Shown: positions 1 to 8,514 of the stretch, one piece after another
How positions within the stretch are numbered: position 1 is the stretch's first letter
How the letters are laid out: every line of letters starts with the position of its first letter
Assembly (NCBI GenBank): GCA_018714205.1
Contig: DVNR01000055.1
Span: 1 to 52,971 of the forward strand
Reading direction: 5' to 3'
Length of the DNA stretch: 52,971 nt
Source of the DNA: Candidatus Aphodousia faecipullorum
GTDB taxonomy: Bacteria; Pseudomonadota; Gammaproteobacteria; Burkholderiales; Burkholderiaceae_F
The notes under the pieces: generated by a model
What the model was told of the DNA's origin: nothing
The model's database searches: none
The model's input: only the letters and a program-made list of their open reading frames with translations
Translations under genes and position numbers: made by a program

Positions 1-2
1 AG

Positions 3-518
3 ATGCTCTCTGCGCGATTTAGCATTGAAAGTGAGATTCAATTGTTTTCACTCAAAACGATTTTCGAAGCTTACGAAACCGCTGAGTTTAGTCGTCAATG
101 CGGAAGTTATGCAGTAATTAATCCTGATGACGGACGTGTTCTCGTTATCCCGAGCGAGCTTGTCGCTGATTTCAACGAAATTCAAGAATTAGAGTCGCAA
201 ATATCAAACGGGCATTGGATTGAGTTGCCTACACGAAATGAGCTCGATCTTGGAAAATCATTGGTTTTTCAATTTGTCGGGCTATATTTGAACCCCAAAG
301 ACAAAAACCGAGTCGAGCGCTATTTTTCCCGCCGTGGTGGCTATAGAAAATGGAAAGCCCTTTTGATTGAGCGCGGTCTTGAACAAAAATGGTATCGATT
401 TGAAATGGATTCAACAGTGACGGCGCTCAAAGATTGGCTCCATAGAAATGACATCGCATTTATTGATGACTCAGACGATTTGTTCGTTAACAACGAACAA
501 TTAGAGCTTTCTCACTGA
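3..518 (+). CDS. UPF0158 family protein
   Basis: A 171-residue acidic protein that I place in the UPF0158 family, whose function is unknown. The family-like core includes the VINPDDGRVL segment near residue 38, WIELPT near residue 72, and the later region with FSRRGGYRKWK followed by ALKDWLHRNDI. There is no signal peptide or membrane segment, so it should be cytoplasmic. The ATG lies two bases from the window edge, so a start further upstream cannot be excluded; the first 20 or so residues precede where the conserved core usually begins. A strong hairpin terminator follows. The family call is moderately sure and no biochemical role can be assigned. Confidence 0.7.
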   Translation: MLSARFSIESEIQLFSLKTIFEAYETAEFSRQCGSYAVINPDDGRVLVIPSELVADFNEIQELESQISNGHWIELPTRNELDLGKSLVFQFVGLYLNPKDKNRVERYFSRRGGYRKWKALLIERGLEQKWYRFEMDSTVTALKDWLHRNDIAFIDDSDDLFVNNEQLELSH

Positions 519-529
519 ACTTGTCAAAG

Positions 530-559
530 AAAAGCCCACTCGTTTTCGGGTGGGCTTTT
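530..559. terminator. Rho-independent terminator, probably bidirectional
   Basis: A 9-bp stem (GCCCACTCG with CGGGTGGGC, one G-T pair) closes a TTTT loop. It is flanked by A's on the left and T's on the right, so it can act on both strands. It sits between the convergent UPF0158 gene and ppx. Confidence 0.8.
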
Positions 560-569
560 CTCAACGCGA

Positions 570-2228
570 TCAGTCGTAAATCAACTCAACGGTTTCCGGT
601 TTGGGTTCAATAAACTCAATCCCAATTGAAAAGCCTAAAAGTTTTTTCGCATGCTTTTTCATTTTATCAATTGAGGCTTTCTCAATCGGCGCCAAATCGC
701 GAGCCTCCACGCAAAGCGTCACGGATCCCTTCGTTTCGCGAACAAACTCGGCGTGTGTCACCAACGCCCGATGAGTGCGATCCAAATTTTCTGCTAAGAA
801 AAGCGAAAGCGCGGCTAGACGCTCAGATTGAGTCATCTCTTCACCGGATAAAAAGGACGGCAACTCCACTGAAGGGCGACTGTGCAGGTACACAAGCCTT
901 GCCATCGTGAGCACTTCTCCATCAGTAAAGCCCAACATCGGAGTGAAACGCACTAGATAAGCGCCATGCTGATAGTGCTTGTCATAAGCTAAATCAATGC
1001 CAATATCGTGCAGACGTCCGGCGTAACCCAAAAGCTCTTCCAAATCAGCCTGAGGTTCGCAAAGCCGAGTGTTAACGGCACTTTGATAAATACCTACAGC
1101 CAATCGGCTGATGTGCTTAGAGTGAGCTTTCTCATAATGAAAATGCTTGGCAAGGGCCCGAACGCTCTTTTTGCGCCAACTATTTTCCTCTTGCCCCTTT
1201 TGCGGGTAGTGACGCTCAATGTAGTCAACAACCTGCCCATCTTGCAGATTGCTGGATGTAATCGTTACAGAATCCAACTTGAGCGATTGTAAAATCGTCA
1301 GCAAAATCGCCGCGCCTCCCACAATCACCTCTGCTCGAGCTGGGCTTAGGCCGGGAAGCGCTTTGCGTTGCTCCAATGTCATCTGAGAAAGTTCTTTGGC
1401 GAGAGATTCGACCTTTGACCGGGGCAACACCGTCCCTTCAGGTGTCACGCGAAAAGAGTCTCCCGGACCCAGTCTGGCTTGCGCCAACGCCAAAAGAGAC
1501 TGAGCCGTGCCGGAGCTTGCCACTGCCGCTTTAAATTCTTCTTTTTTGATGACACTGAATGCGCGTTGCATCTTCTCCAGGGCCCGAGCTTGCATTTTTT
1601 GCAAAACTGAAGAAGAGACTTTCCCATCTTTTCCACCCTTAAACGCGTCGGTGATCATCACACAGCCAACGTTTAAAGATTCCAACATCCGGATATCGGT
1701 TCTTGATGAAACAGAAAGCTCCGTACTCCCGCCTCCGATATCGATAAAAAGAAAAGCGTCACGCGTCTTCGGAAACGAATTCCAAATGCCGACGCGAATC
1801 AAACGTGCTTCTTCATCGCCGGAAATAACCTGAAGATCCATTCCGGTTTGCACTTTGACATCATGAACAAATTCTTGGCTATTGGTGGCAACTCGAAGGG
1901 CCGCGGTTCCCACAGCGACAATCTGACGAACACCGTAAGAGTCACAGACTTGAACAAACTCTTTTAAACAACTCAACGCGCGAGCGCGAGCCGCCGGCTG
2001 CAATAGCTTAGTTTCAAAAGCCCCTTCACCCAAGCGAACCATGCTCTTAACGCGATTGAGCACTGTCACCCGGCCGCGTATGTCAAACTCTACCACGGTC
2101 AAGCGTGAGGAGTTGCTGCCAAGGTCAACAAAACCAACACGGGTCACCATGGGATTGGCACGCACAAACTGCGTGCCATTCATGGCGGCCTCTTCCTTGA
2201 GATCGTTGTATTTATACTCTTCGCTCAT
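570..2228 (-). CDS. ppx: Exopolyphosphatase / pppGpp phosphohydrolase (Ppx/GppA family)
   Basis: Hydrolyses terminal phosphate from polyphosphate, and possibly pppGpp, in the cytoplasm. At 552 residues it is slightly longer than the roughly 510 of E. coli Ppx, mainly because of about 25 extra N-terminal residues. The actin-like ASKHA fold shows as VGFVDLGSNSSRLTVVEF near residue 31, VGTAALR, and the phosphate-binding FIDIGGGSTELSV near residue 170. The C-terminal third is the HD-like helical domain (HDIGIDLAYDKH near residue 410). The ATG at 2228 lies 7 bases after the ppk1 stop, so the two form an operon of polyphosphate synthesis and degradation. A second ATG 15 codons in, just before the family-like start, could be the real one. 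Confidence 0.93.
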   Translation of the reverse strand: MSEEYKYNDLKEEAAMNGTQFVRANPMVTRVGFVDLGSNSSRLTVVEFDIRGRVTVLNRVKSMVRLGEGAFETKLLQPAARARALSCLKEFVQVCDSYGVRQIVAVGTAALRVATNSQEFVHDVKVQTGMDLQVISGDEEARLIRVGIWNSFPKTRDAFLFIDIGGGSTELSVSSRTDIRMLESLNVGCVMITDAFKGGKDGKVSSSVLQKMQARALEKMQRAFSVIKKEEFKAAVASSGTAQSLLALAQARLGPGDSFRVTPEGTVLPRSKVESLAKELSQMTLEQRKALPGLSPARAEVIVGGAAILLTILQSLKLDSVTITSSNLQDGQVVDYIERHYPQKGQEENSWRKKSVRALAKHFHYEKAHSKHISRLAVGIYQSAVNTRLCEPQADLEELLGYAGRLHDIGIDLAYDKHYQHGAYLVRFTPMLGFTDGEVLTMARLVYLHSRPSVELPSFLSGEEMTQSERLAALSLFLAENLDRTHRALVTHAEFVRETKGSVTLCVEARDLAPIEKASIDKMKKHAKKLLGFSIGIEFIEPKPETVELIYD

Positions 2229-2235
2229 AACCTAT

Positions 2236-4596
2236 TTATTTGAAAAGACTCTTTAGGTGGTTGGTGGCATTTTGCGCATCAACGCGTTTTTGCAATTTAC
2301 CACGCTTGTAACGCTCATAAGAGCCATCGGGCTTCATTATCCAACTTTGCTCGGTGTCGTCAAGTTGAAGTTGAAGCACATTCTGCATGATGTTATTGCG
2401 AATCTTCTCACTTTCAATTGGCGTCAACACTTCAATGCGACCGTTTAAATTACGGTTCATCATATCGGCGCTGCCGATATACATCACGGGATTGCCGTTT
2501 CGGTTAAACCAATAGATGCGCGCATGTTCAAGATAACGTCCAACGATTGATTTCACAGAAATGTTATCGGATATCCCCGGAACACCAGGCCGTAAACAGC
2601 AAATGCCGCGAACCACGCACTCAATTTTGACACCGGCCTGAGAGGCTCGATAAAGCTCAGCAATAATTTCACCGTCAACCAACTGATTGCATTTGAGCAT
2701 GATATGACCGTTGCCATGCTCCTTATGCATCTCGACCTCTTCACGGATGAGTTTTACCATCGAAGGACGCAACGTATTCGGTGAAACAAACAGTTTCCGG
2801 TACTTACTAACCTCGCCACAACCGGTCATGACGTTAAAGAGGTCGGTCACATCATCGCAGATCGCCTCGTCATCGGTAAGCAAGCCCAAATCAGTGTAAA
2901 TTTTCGCCGAGGAAGCGTTGTAGTTACCCGTGCCGATATGCACATAACGGCGCACGCCGGTGGATTCCCTGCGAACCACAAGGCATAGCTTCGCATGAAC
3001 TTTCAAGCCGACGAAACCATAGACAACATTAACCCCCGCGCGTTCCAATTCTTCAGCCCAATTGATATTTCTTTCTTCATCAAAACGAGCCTTTAATTCC
3101 ACCACGGCAGTCACTTGCTTGCCACGACGACGTGCCTCCAAGAGGCTGCGAATCACAGGTGAATCACTCCCGCACCGATAAAGGGTCTGTTTAATCGCAA
3201 CAACTTTCGGGTCTCGAGCGGCTTGTTCAATAAAATTCAACACTCCCTGGAAGCGGTCGTATGGATGAAATAGAACAATGTCTTGCTTTTTAATTGCTTC
3301 AAAGCAGTCGTTTTCCATATCAAGCTCTTTCGCGAGCTTCATTTTGTCGGGACGATACTGCAACTTGGGCCGATCGATGCAACCTAAAGCCATGAACTCA
3401 GAAAAAGCGAGCGGAATTTTTTGCTTGTAGATCTGGTGCGGCTTGACCTCCAAATGTTCAATTAAAAATTCGGAAAGTCTGACAGGCATTCCACGCCCCA
3501 TTTCAACACGAACAATGTCACCGAAACGGCGCTGATCCACATAATCCCGAACGGCCGCAAGCAAATCGTCGGCCTCATCTTCTTCAATTTCCCCGTCCGT
3601 GTTGCGCGTAATGCGGAATTGCCCCGTGGCCTTCACCTTAAAGCCCGGGAACAGTCGTTCAAGCCGCTCCTCAATCAAGTCTTCAACCAGCACGACGTTC
3701 ACTTCAGCGTAATTGCTGCTAAAGCCCAAACTCGGGTCAACCTCTTCCTTGCCCTTCGGCAAATAAAGGAAACGGGGCACATTGTTTGGACACTTCAAGC
3801 GCGCATAACGAATGTCCGAGGCCTTTTTTGCATTCACCAATTCGATGATGATATTGATGCTGGTATTGGAGACCAGAGGAAATGGGTGACCGGAGTCAAT
3901 GACTTGCGGCGTCAATATCGGATAGATCTCATTGTCAAAATAATTATCCAAAATTGCGCGCTTTTTCTCAGGCAAATCGCTGTAGCTGACAAGGTTTATG
4001 GACTTTTTGGCCAACTCAGGCAACAACTTCTTTTTCCAAAGCTCTTCGGCGTCATCAGTTAGCTCACGCACTTTGCGGCCAATTTCAGCCAATTGCCGCC
4101 GGGGAGGCAACTTATCCATGCCGGTCGCCTCAGCTCCACTTTGCACTTGCTTCCATACGTTGGCCACGCGAACCATGAAAAATTCGTCAAGGTTGTTGTA
4201 AACAATCGACAAGAATTTCACGCGCTCGAGCAACGGCACAGAACTATCCGCCGCCTGCTCCAAAACCTTTCGATCAAAATCAATCCAATTAATTTCACGA
4301 TTCAAGTAGTACTGCGGATCGGTCACATCTAAAACTTTCGTTTGCTCAGCAGAACTCTTTTTGACCGATGAACGTTTGGCTGTACGAGTTGCAGAAGCGC
4401 CTTTACTGGCGCGAGCGCAACGCCGCGTTGCTTTCTTGGGCGTAGAAGCAGACGCTGGTTTGGAATCAGCGCCTTGAGCCGCACTCACCTGGCTTTCAGA
4501 CATTTCAGATTTAACCGATTGGGAAAGTTCGTTTTCAACAGACACAACCACAGGGCCCTCGGCTTGACTGCCGGGAAGCGGTAATTTTTCAGGCAT
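2236..4596 (-). CDS. ppk1: Polyphosphate kinase 1
   Basis: Makes polyphosphate reversibly from ATP via a phosphohistidine. The 786 residues contain the N domain (from about 90), the head domain, and two phospholipase-D-like C domains. The two active-site histidines fall in GLKVHAKL (His534) and YLEHARIYWF (His691), matching E. coli His435 and His592 with a constant 99-residue offset; HIGTGNYN follows His534. The offset reflects an unusual tail of about 85 residues before the catalytic core: residues 1-45 are acidic and Ser/Gln-rich, and residues 46-85 are Lys/Arg/Ala/Ser-rich with paired basic residues. An AAAGGA ribosome site supports this ATG. It leads the ppk1-ppx operon. I saw no convincing Pho box upstream. 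Confidence 0.96.
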   Translation of the reverse strand: MPEKLPLPGSQAEGPVVVSVENELSQSVKSEMSESQVSAAQGADSKPASASTPKKATRRCARASKGASATRTAKRSSVKKSSAEQTKVLDVTDPQYYLNREINWIDFDRKVLEQAADSSVPLLERVKFLSIVYNNLDEFFMVRVANVWKQVQSGAEATGMDKLPPRRQLAEIGRKVRELTDDAEELWKKKLLPELAKKSINLVSYSDLPEKKRAILDNYFDNEIYPILTPQVIDSGHPFPLVSNTSINIIIELVNAKKASDIRYARLKCPNNVPRFLYLPKGKEEVDPSLGFSSNYAEVNVVLVEDLIEERLERLFPGFKVKATGQFRITRNTDGEIEEDEADDLLAAVRDYVDQRRFGDIVRVEMGRGMPVRLSEFLIEHLEVKPHQIYKQKIPLAFSEFMALGCIDRPKLQYRPDKMKLAKELDMENDCFEAIKKQDIVLFHPYDRFQGVLNFIEQAARDPKVVAIKQTLYRCGSDSPVIRSLLEARRRGKQVTAVVELKARFDEERNINWAEELERAGVNVVYGFVGLKVHAKLCLVVRRESTGVRRYVHIGTGNYNASSAKIYTDLGLLTDDEAICDDVTDLFNVMTGCGEVSKYRKLFVSPNTLRPSMVKLIREEVEMHKEHGNGHIMLKCNQLVDGEIIAELYRASQAGVKIECVVRGICCLRPGVPGISDNISVKSIVGRYLEHARIYWFNRNGNPVMYIGSADMMNRNLNGRIEVLTPIESEKIRNNIMQNVLQLQLDDTEQSWIMKPDGSYERYKRGKLQKRVDAQNATNHLKSLFK

Positions 4597-4744
4597 GGGG
4601 CAATTTCCTTTGCTCTTTACTAAACGTGATGGGTAATTGTCGCAAATGGATATGACAAAACAGTTTCATCTTTTAATGTATCACTTTTAATCCGGTTGCT
4701 GTTCAGAAAATTGTTTACTAAAAAACTTTCGGATAACCAAAACT

Positions 4745-4770
4745 AAAAATGCCCGGGATTTCTCCCGGGC
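4745..4770 (-). terminator. Rho-independent terminator of the Hsp20 gene
   Basis: An 8-bp perfect GC-rich stem (GCCCGGGA and TCCCGGGC, TTTC loop) is followed on the minus strand by five T's. It lies about 40 bases after the hsp20 stop and upstream of ppk1. Confidence 0.85.
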
Positions 4771-4811
4771 ACACAAATCAACGCATCAACCTACTAATTA
4801 ATTTCAATGTG

Positions 4812-5261
4812 TTATTTGATCATGATTTGCTTCTGAACAGGCGCTTCAGGCACTTTCTTCGGAATGCTCAATTGCAAAATGCCATTTTCAAATTTCGCTT
4901 CAATATCCTCTTCAGTTACCGCTTCGCCCACATAGAAACTTCTTGAGCAAGAACCGCTGTAACGTTCACGGCGGATATAACGAGCGCCTTTTTCATCCTT
5001 TTGATCCATATTCATAGCCTTCTGAGCGGAAATCGTCAAATACCCGTCCTTAAGCTGCGCCTGAATATCTTCCTTCTTAAAGCCTGGCAAATCAATGTCC
5101 AACTCAAACCCCTTTTCGGTTTCGCGGATATCGGTTTTCATGATGCGAGCGGCATTCTTACCGTAAAGCGGATCATGGCGGGGCGAGCGCATCTGGTCAA
5201 GACCGAAGAAATCATCCAAGTCATCAAATAGGTTTTCACCATAAACTGTCGGAAATAGCAT
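4812..5261 (-). CDS. Small heat shock protein, Hsp20 / alpha-crystallin family
   Basis: An ATP-independent holdase chaperone of 149 residues that keeps unfolding proteins soluble in the cytoplasm. The alpha-crystallin domain spans about residues 42-140, with the IDLPGFKKEDI segment near 56-66, the YLTISAQK strand, a phenylalanine/glycine-rich FENGILQLSIPKK end strand, and a short C-terminal tail with the IMIK ending. The N-terminal arm is rich in Phe, Asp and Leu. An AAGGAG ribosome site sits 5-6 bases upstream of the ATG. The gene is monocistronic with its own terminator. A heat-shock sigma promoter or RNA thermometer would be expected, but I could not identify either with confidence in the upstream 200 bases. 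Confidence 0.92.
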   Translation of the reverse strand: MLFPTVYGENLFDDLDDFFGLDQMRSPRHDPLYGKNAARIMKTDIRETEKGFELDIDLPGFKKEDIQAQLKDGYLTISAQKAMNMDQKDEKGARYIRRERYSGSCSRSFYVGEAVTEEDIEAKFENGILQLSIPKKVPEAPVQKQIMIK

Positions 5262-5621
5262 CTCAAAACTCCTTATCTATCACCCACAGGGGACTTGCCG
5301 GGAAGCTGTCTGGATTCCGGCGATCTGACTGCGAGCCAAACATCACTTTGAAGGGAAACCCTTGAGCTTTGCTCTCATCTCCCTCCCTCTAGTCACTATG
5401 TGGCGATCCACGTTTTTTAATTAAATAGCCAGTTTGTATCAATATGTAACAAAACTCATTTTAACTTGTTGATCTACCGTGCCGATATCGATTGTGTTAT
5501 GCGTCTCACGGACAAATCCCTATATCATGCACGGTCCAAAAAACAAAGGGGGCACCCATTTTCCCCTAACCTCTGACGCACTTTTGCTTGGTACCCGTTT
5601 TTCCGGGAGAAAGGTTCTTTT
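5262..5621. other. Intergenic region between divergent hsp20 and XRE genes
   Basis: A 360-base gap. It holds the hsp20 leader (AAGGAG at 5269-5274 on the minus strand) and the upstream region of the XRE gene. I looked for a RelE/HigB toxin ORF upstream of the XRE gene and found only a 25-codon stub. No sigma-32 consensus pair was convincing. A short hairpin (CCCG/CGGG, 5594-5607) sits just before the XRE ribosome site. Confidence 0.5.
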
Positions 5622-5840
5622 ATGCATGCACAAACCAACCTGACTGCAGCCAAAGCGCTTATTGCACTCAGAATCCGTAAACAACTCACGCAAAGTGAAG
5701 TTGCCTCGAGGATGAACACTGTTCAACCTGCTGTTGCCAGACTTGAGGCAAAATTAATTGCCGGAGAACTGCCCTCTATCAGAGTATTGGAACGATACGC
5801 CAATGCGCTTGGGAGGCAAATCGTCATTCGATTCCGCTAA
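5622..5840 (+). CDS. XRE-family helix-turn-helix protein
   Basis: A 72-residue DNA-binding protein consisting almost only of an XRE/Cro HTH domain: LTQSEVASRM (helix 2), then NTVQPAVARLEAKL (recognition helix), then LPSIRVLERYANALG. Proteins of this shape are usually the antitoxin of a HigBA/RelBE-type module, where the toxin gene precedes or overlaps. Here no toxin is next to it: a minus-strand chaperone lies upstream and a response regulator downstream. It is therefore a solitary regulator or a remnant antitoxin. The GGAGAAAGG purine run supports the ATG at 5622. A hairpin with a T tract follows the gene. Confidence 0.75.
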   Translation: MHAQTNLTAAKALIALRIRKQLTQSEVASRMNTVQPAVARLEAKLIAGELPSIRVLERYANALGRQIVIRFR

Positions 5841-5881
5841 TAAAATTGCCTTTTTTGAGTGGGTTTTGAGCGACGCAAATT

Positions 5882-5890
5882 TGTTAAAAT
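5882..5890 (+). promoter_or_regulatory. Possible extended -10 promoter for the response regulator
   Basis: TG-T-TAAAAT at 5882-5890 fits an extended -10 element, with no good -35. If used, transcription would begin near 5897 and the transcript would carry the hairpin at 5919-5938 in its leader. Confidence 0.35.
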
Positions 5891-5918
5891 TCCCGACATT
5901 TCATCAAGATTGTCATAA

Positions 5919-5945
5919 AAGCGGCATTTGAGCCGCTTGTTTTTG
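5919..5945 (+). terminator. Hairpin and U tract directly before the response regulator start
   Basis: A 7-bp perfect stem (AAGCGGC / GCCGCTT, loop ATTTGA) is followed by GTTTTTG. It fits a terminator of the XRE gene. The response regulator ATG lies only 5 bases beyond it, so it may instead be an attenuator in that gene's leader. Confidence 0.65.
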
Positions 5946-5949
5946 TTGA

Positions 5950-6621
5950 ATGGTCAATAATAGTCCGCTAAAAATCATCGCCATTGAAAGCGATCCAAAT
6001 GTTTGTTTCCGTCTTGAGCATTTACTGTCCCAACAAGCGGACATGCGACTGCTCGGTTGCGCCCGCACATGTCGCGAAGGGAAGTCACTTTGCGAGACTT
6101 TCCCTTTTCAAATGCTTTTAGTTGACATGACACTGCCTGACGGTTGGGGACTGGAGCTGATCAGAGAAATCGCATCCAATCATCCTGACGTTGATATTAT
6201 GGTGCTCGCCAACAGCAACGATGATCCGCATATTGTCAATGCCATTGAGACGGGCGCCAAGGGCTATGTTCTCAAAAAGGAACTTGAGAAAAATCTGGTC
6301 GCGGCCATTCGACTCTTGCAAGCAGGCGGCTCGCCGGTAAGCCCTTCGGTTGCAAAAAGCGTCCTGCGCGCCCTTAGGACTTTTACAACGCAGACAAGCG
6401 CCCAGTGCCCCAAATCGGTAGAATCCAATCCCCTTTCAGAGAGGGAAACCGAAATTCTTCGCCTATTAGCCAAAGGCATGAGTTTCAATGAAATCGGTGA
6501 CATATTGACCATTTCACCGCATACCGTCACGGCTCATATTAAGAAGATATATCGCAAACTTCAGGTTCACTCGCGTGGCGAAGCAGTTTACGAAGCCGTG
6601 CAAATGGGACTACTCCCCTGA
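5950..6621 (+). CDS. NarL/FixJ-type response regulator (REC + LuxR HTH)
   Basis: A 223-residue transcription regulator. The receiver domain (about 7-125) has the acidic pair near Glu13/Asp15, the phospho-acceptor Asp59 in LLVDMTLPDGWG, and Lys109 in GYVLKKE. The LuxR-type HTH (about 162-222) has LSERETEILRLLAKGMS and ISPHTVTAHIKKIYRKL. No sensor kinase lies in the window, so it is an orphan here. Its stop is 13 bases before the Bug-type receptor start, so the two are probably co-transcribed, which suggests control linked to a carboxylate signal. The ATG has no Shine-Dalgarno sequence and follows a terminator-like U tract; no alternative start fits better, since the REC fold begins at residue 7. 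Confidence 0.88.
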   Translation: MVNNSPLKIIAIESDPNVCFRLEHLLSQQADMRLLGCARTCREGKSLCETFPFQMLLVDMTLPDGWGLELIREIASNHPDVDIMVLANSNDDPHIVNAIETGAKGYVLKKELEKNLVAAIRLLQAGGSPVSPSVAKSVLRALRTFTTQTSAQCPKSVESNPLSERETEILRLLAKGMSFNEIGDILTISPHTVTAHIKKIYRKLQVHSRGEAVYEAVQMGLLP

Positions 6622-6634
6622 CACAACAATTTTT

Positions 6635-7618
6635 ATGACTAGACTATTTCTCATCGCTTCGGCCATGATCGGCCTGTTTTTGTCGTCAAGCGCAACGGCT
6701 CAGACCGATGCGTCACCCTGGCCCACGCAAAAGAAAATTCGACTCATTGTTCCATTCCCTGCAGGAGGCGGCGCGGATGCCATCGCTCGAATTGTCGCCC
6801 CGGCCTTAGCCGAGGAACTCGGTCAAAGCATTTACATCGACAACCGCGCGGGGGCAGCAGGCTCGCTCGGCACGCAAACTGCGCTTCGAGAAAAGGCTGA
6901 CGGCTACACACTCATTTATGTCACCAACGGCACACTAATTACCAACCCGTCGCTTTATGCTCAAGTTGATTACAAATTAGATGATTTCATGCCGGTGGCT
7001 CACTTAACAGACCTTCCTTTGGTGCTCGCTGTAAGAAAACAGCCTGATGCGCCCACCTCGGTCGAAGAATTTTTAACGCGCGCTAAAAAAAGCGACACCT
7101 CGCTTCGTTACGGGTCGGCTGGAATTGGAACCACGAGTCATTTTGCCGCAGTGATGCTTTCGGAATGCACAGGGCTCACTTTTGAGCACATTCCGTATCG
7201 AGGGGGCTTCGCCTCGATGACCGACCTTTTGGCTGGCCGCATTGATTTTACGATTGATGTGGCAACCAACACCATGCCTCACGTGAAGGCCGGCGCGCTC
7301 ATCGCTTTGGGCCTGTCCACGCAATGCAAAAACCCAGAGATGAACAACATTGCGATGTTGGGCCAACAATTGCCAGGCTACCAGTTGTCGGCCTGGGACG
7401 GCATCGCTGTTAAAGCAGGAACTTCGCCAATCATTGTCAAACAACTTTCCGAAGCCATCAACCGAACGCTTGAGCGCCCTGAGGTTGTTGAAGCGCTCAC
7501 GCTTCGAGGAGCGGAATTAGTCAAAAGCTCTCCGGAAAGTTTCAAAGACTTTATTGAATCTGAAAAACCGCGTTGGGACCACTTGGTTGAAAGCGCTAAA
7601 GCACAAGCCAAACACTAA
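6635..7618 (+). CDS. Bug/TctC-type extracytoplasmic solute receptor
   Basis: A periplasmic binding protein of the tripartite tricarboxylate transporter (TTT) family, 327 residues. The frame is open from 6575, but the sensible start is the ATG at 6635, which begins a signal peptide (MTRLFLIASAMIGLFLSSS, cleavage after ATA near residue 22). Family signatures are VPFPAGGGADAIARIVAP near residue 37, the NRAGAAGSLGT motif, and YGSAGIGTTSHFAA. No TctA or TctB membrane partner is nearby, so it is one of the many orphan Bug receptors known in Burkholderiales. It follows an orphan response regulator by 13 bases. The ligand cannot be told from sequence; carboxylates and related acids are usual. Confidence 0.9.
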   Translation: MTRLFLIASAMIGLFLSSSATAQTDASPWPTQKKIRLIVPFPAGGGADAIARIVAPALAEELGQSIYIDNRAGAAGSLGTQTALREKADGYTLIYVTNGTLITNPSLYAQVDYKLDDFMPVAHLTDLPLVLAVRKQPDAPTSVEEFLTRAKKSDTSLRYGSAGIGTTSHFAAVMLSECTGLTFEHIPYRGGFASMTDLLAGRIDFTIDVATNTMPHVKAGALIALGLSTQCKNPEMNNIAMLGQQLPGYQLSAWDGIAVKAGTSPIIVKQLSEAINRTLERPEVVEALTLRGAELVKSSPESFKDFIESEKPRWDHLVESAKAQAKH

Positions 7619-7670
7619 GAACGGTTTAGTCGCATAATTTTCTCATGGATAACTACGGAAAAGTTTCACT

Positions 7671-8513
7671 ATGTCTGATACACAAGAACTAAAGCCCATT
7701 CCTGATTGGAAGCGTTGCGGAGAATTCTCCGACATCATTTATGAAAAAGCTGAAGGAATCGCCAAACTGACCATTAACCGCCCACACGTTCGAAACGCCT
7801 TTCGACCGGAAACCGTTCAGCAACTGTGCGCAGCATTTAGCGATGCCCATGAAGATCCGGAAATCGGCGTCATTATTTTGACAGGTCAAGGACCCTTGGC
7901 TTTCTGTTCCGGGGGCGATCAAAAAGTCCGTGGCAACGGCGGCTACGTGGGCGGAGATGGCGTCCCACGCTTAAATGTCCTTGATTTTCAACGAATGATC
8001 CGCACCTGCCCCAAACCGGTAATCGCCATGGTGGCCGGTTATGCCATCGGTGGAGGTCATGTCCTACACATGCTCTGCGACCTTACGATTGCCGCCGACA
8101 ACGCTCGTTTCGGTCAAACCGGCCCTCGTGTCGGCAGTTTCGACGGCGGCTGGGGAGCGAGTTACATGGCTCGTTTGATCGGCCAGAAAAAAGCGCGTGA
8201 AATGTGGTTCTTGTGCCGCCAATACGACGCTCAACAGGCTTTACAAATGGGATTGGTCAATACGGTCGTCCCACTTGAAAAACTGGAAGAAGAAACCGTT
8301 AAATGGTGTCGCGAAATTCTCGCGAACAGTCCTATCGCCATTCGCTGCTTAAAAGCCGCGCTCAACGCCGATTGCGATGGTCAGGCCGGCTTGCAAGAAC
8401 TTGCAGGAAACGCCACGCTTCTTTACTACATGACAGAAGAAGGCAAGGAAGGCAAAAACGCATTCCTTGAAAAACGTCGCCCGGATTTCAAAAAATTCCC
8501 GCGATTACCGTAA
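7671..8513 (+). CDS. menB: 1,4-dihydroxy-2-naphthoyl-CoA synthase
   Basis: A crotonase-fold enzyme that closes the ring of o-succinylbenzoyl-CoA in menaquinone synthesis. The 280 residues match the MenB family closely: [11 protein letters not shown] near residue 38, the oxyanion-hole region [11 protein letters not shown] near residue 80, [20 protein letters not shown] near 123, [19 protein letters not shown] near 143, and the C-terminal [14 protein letters not shown]. It is followed by menE after one base, so the two are translationally coupled. The remaining men genes are not in this window. Confidence 0.96.
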   Translation: MSDTQELKPIPDWKRCGEFSDIIYEKAEGIAKLTINRPHVRNAFRPETVQQLCAAFSDAHEDPEIGVIILTGQGPLAFCSGGDQKVRGNGGYVGGDGVPRLNVLDFQRMIRTCPKPVIAMVAGYAIGGGHVLHMLCDLTIAADNARFGQTGPRVGSFDGGWGASYMARLIGQKKAREMWFLCRQYDAQQALQMGLVNTVVPLEKLEEETVKWCREILANSPIAIRCLKAALNADCDGQAGLQELAGNATLLYYMTEEGKEGKNAFLEKRRPDFKKFPRLP

Positions 8514-8514
8514 A

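Noticed and set aside
4597..4745. PhoB-box-like TGTCATA sequence upstream of ppk1
   Set aside because: Only one good half site is present; the second match is poor and the spacing is not that of tandem 11-bp Pho repeats.
5262..5460. Heat-shock sigma promoter or ROSE-type RNA thermometer before hsp20
   Set aside because: No CTTGAAA / CCCCATNT pair at proper spacing and no clear anti-SD pairing were seen; the region may still be regulated, but I cannot support a specific element.
5500..5577. Small ORF upstream of the XRE gene as a toxin
   Set aside because: It is 25 codons long, has no recognisable RelE/HigB features and no good ribosome site.
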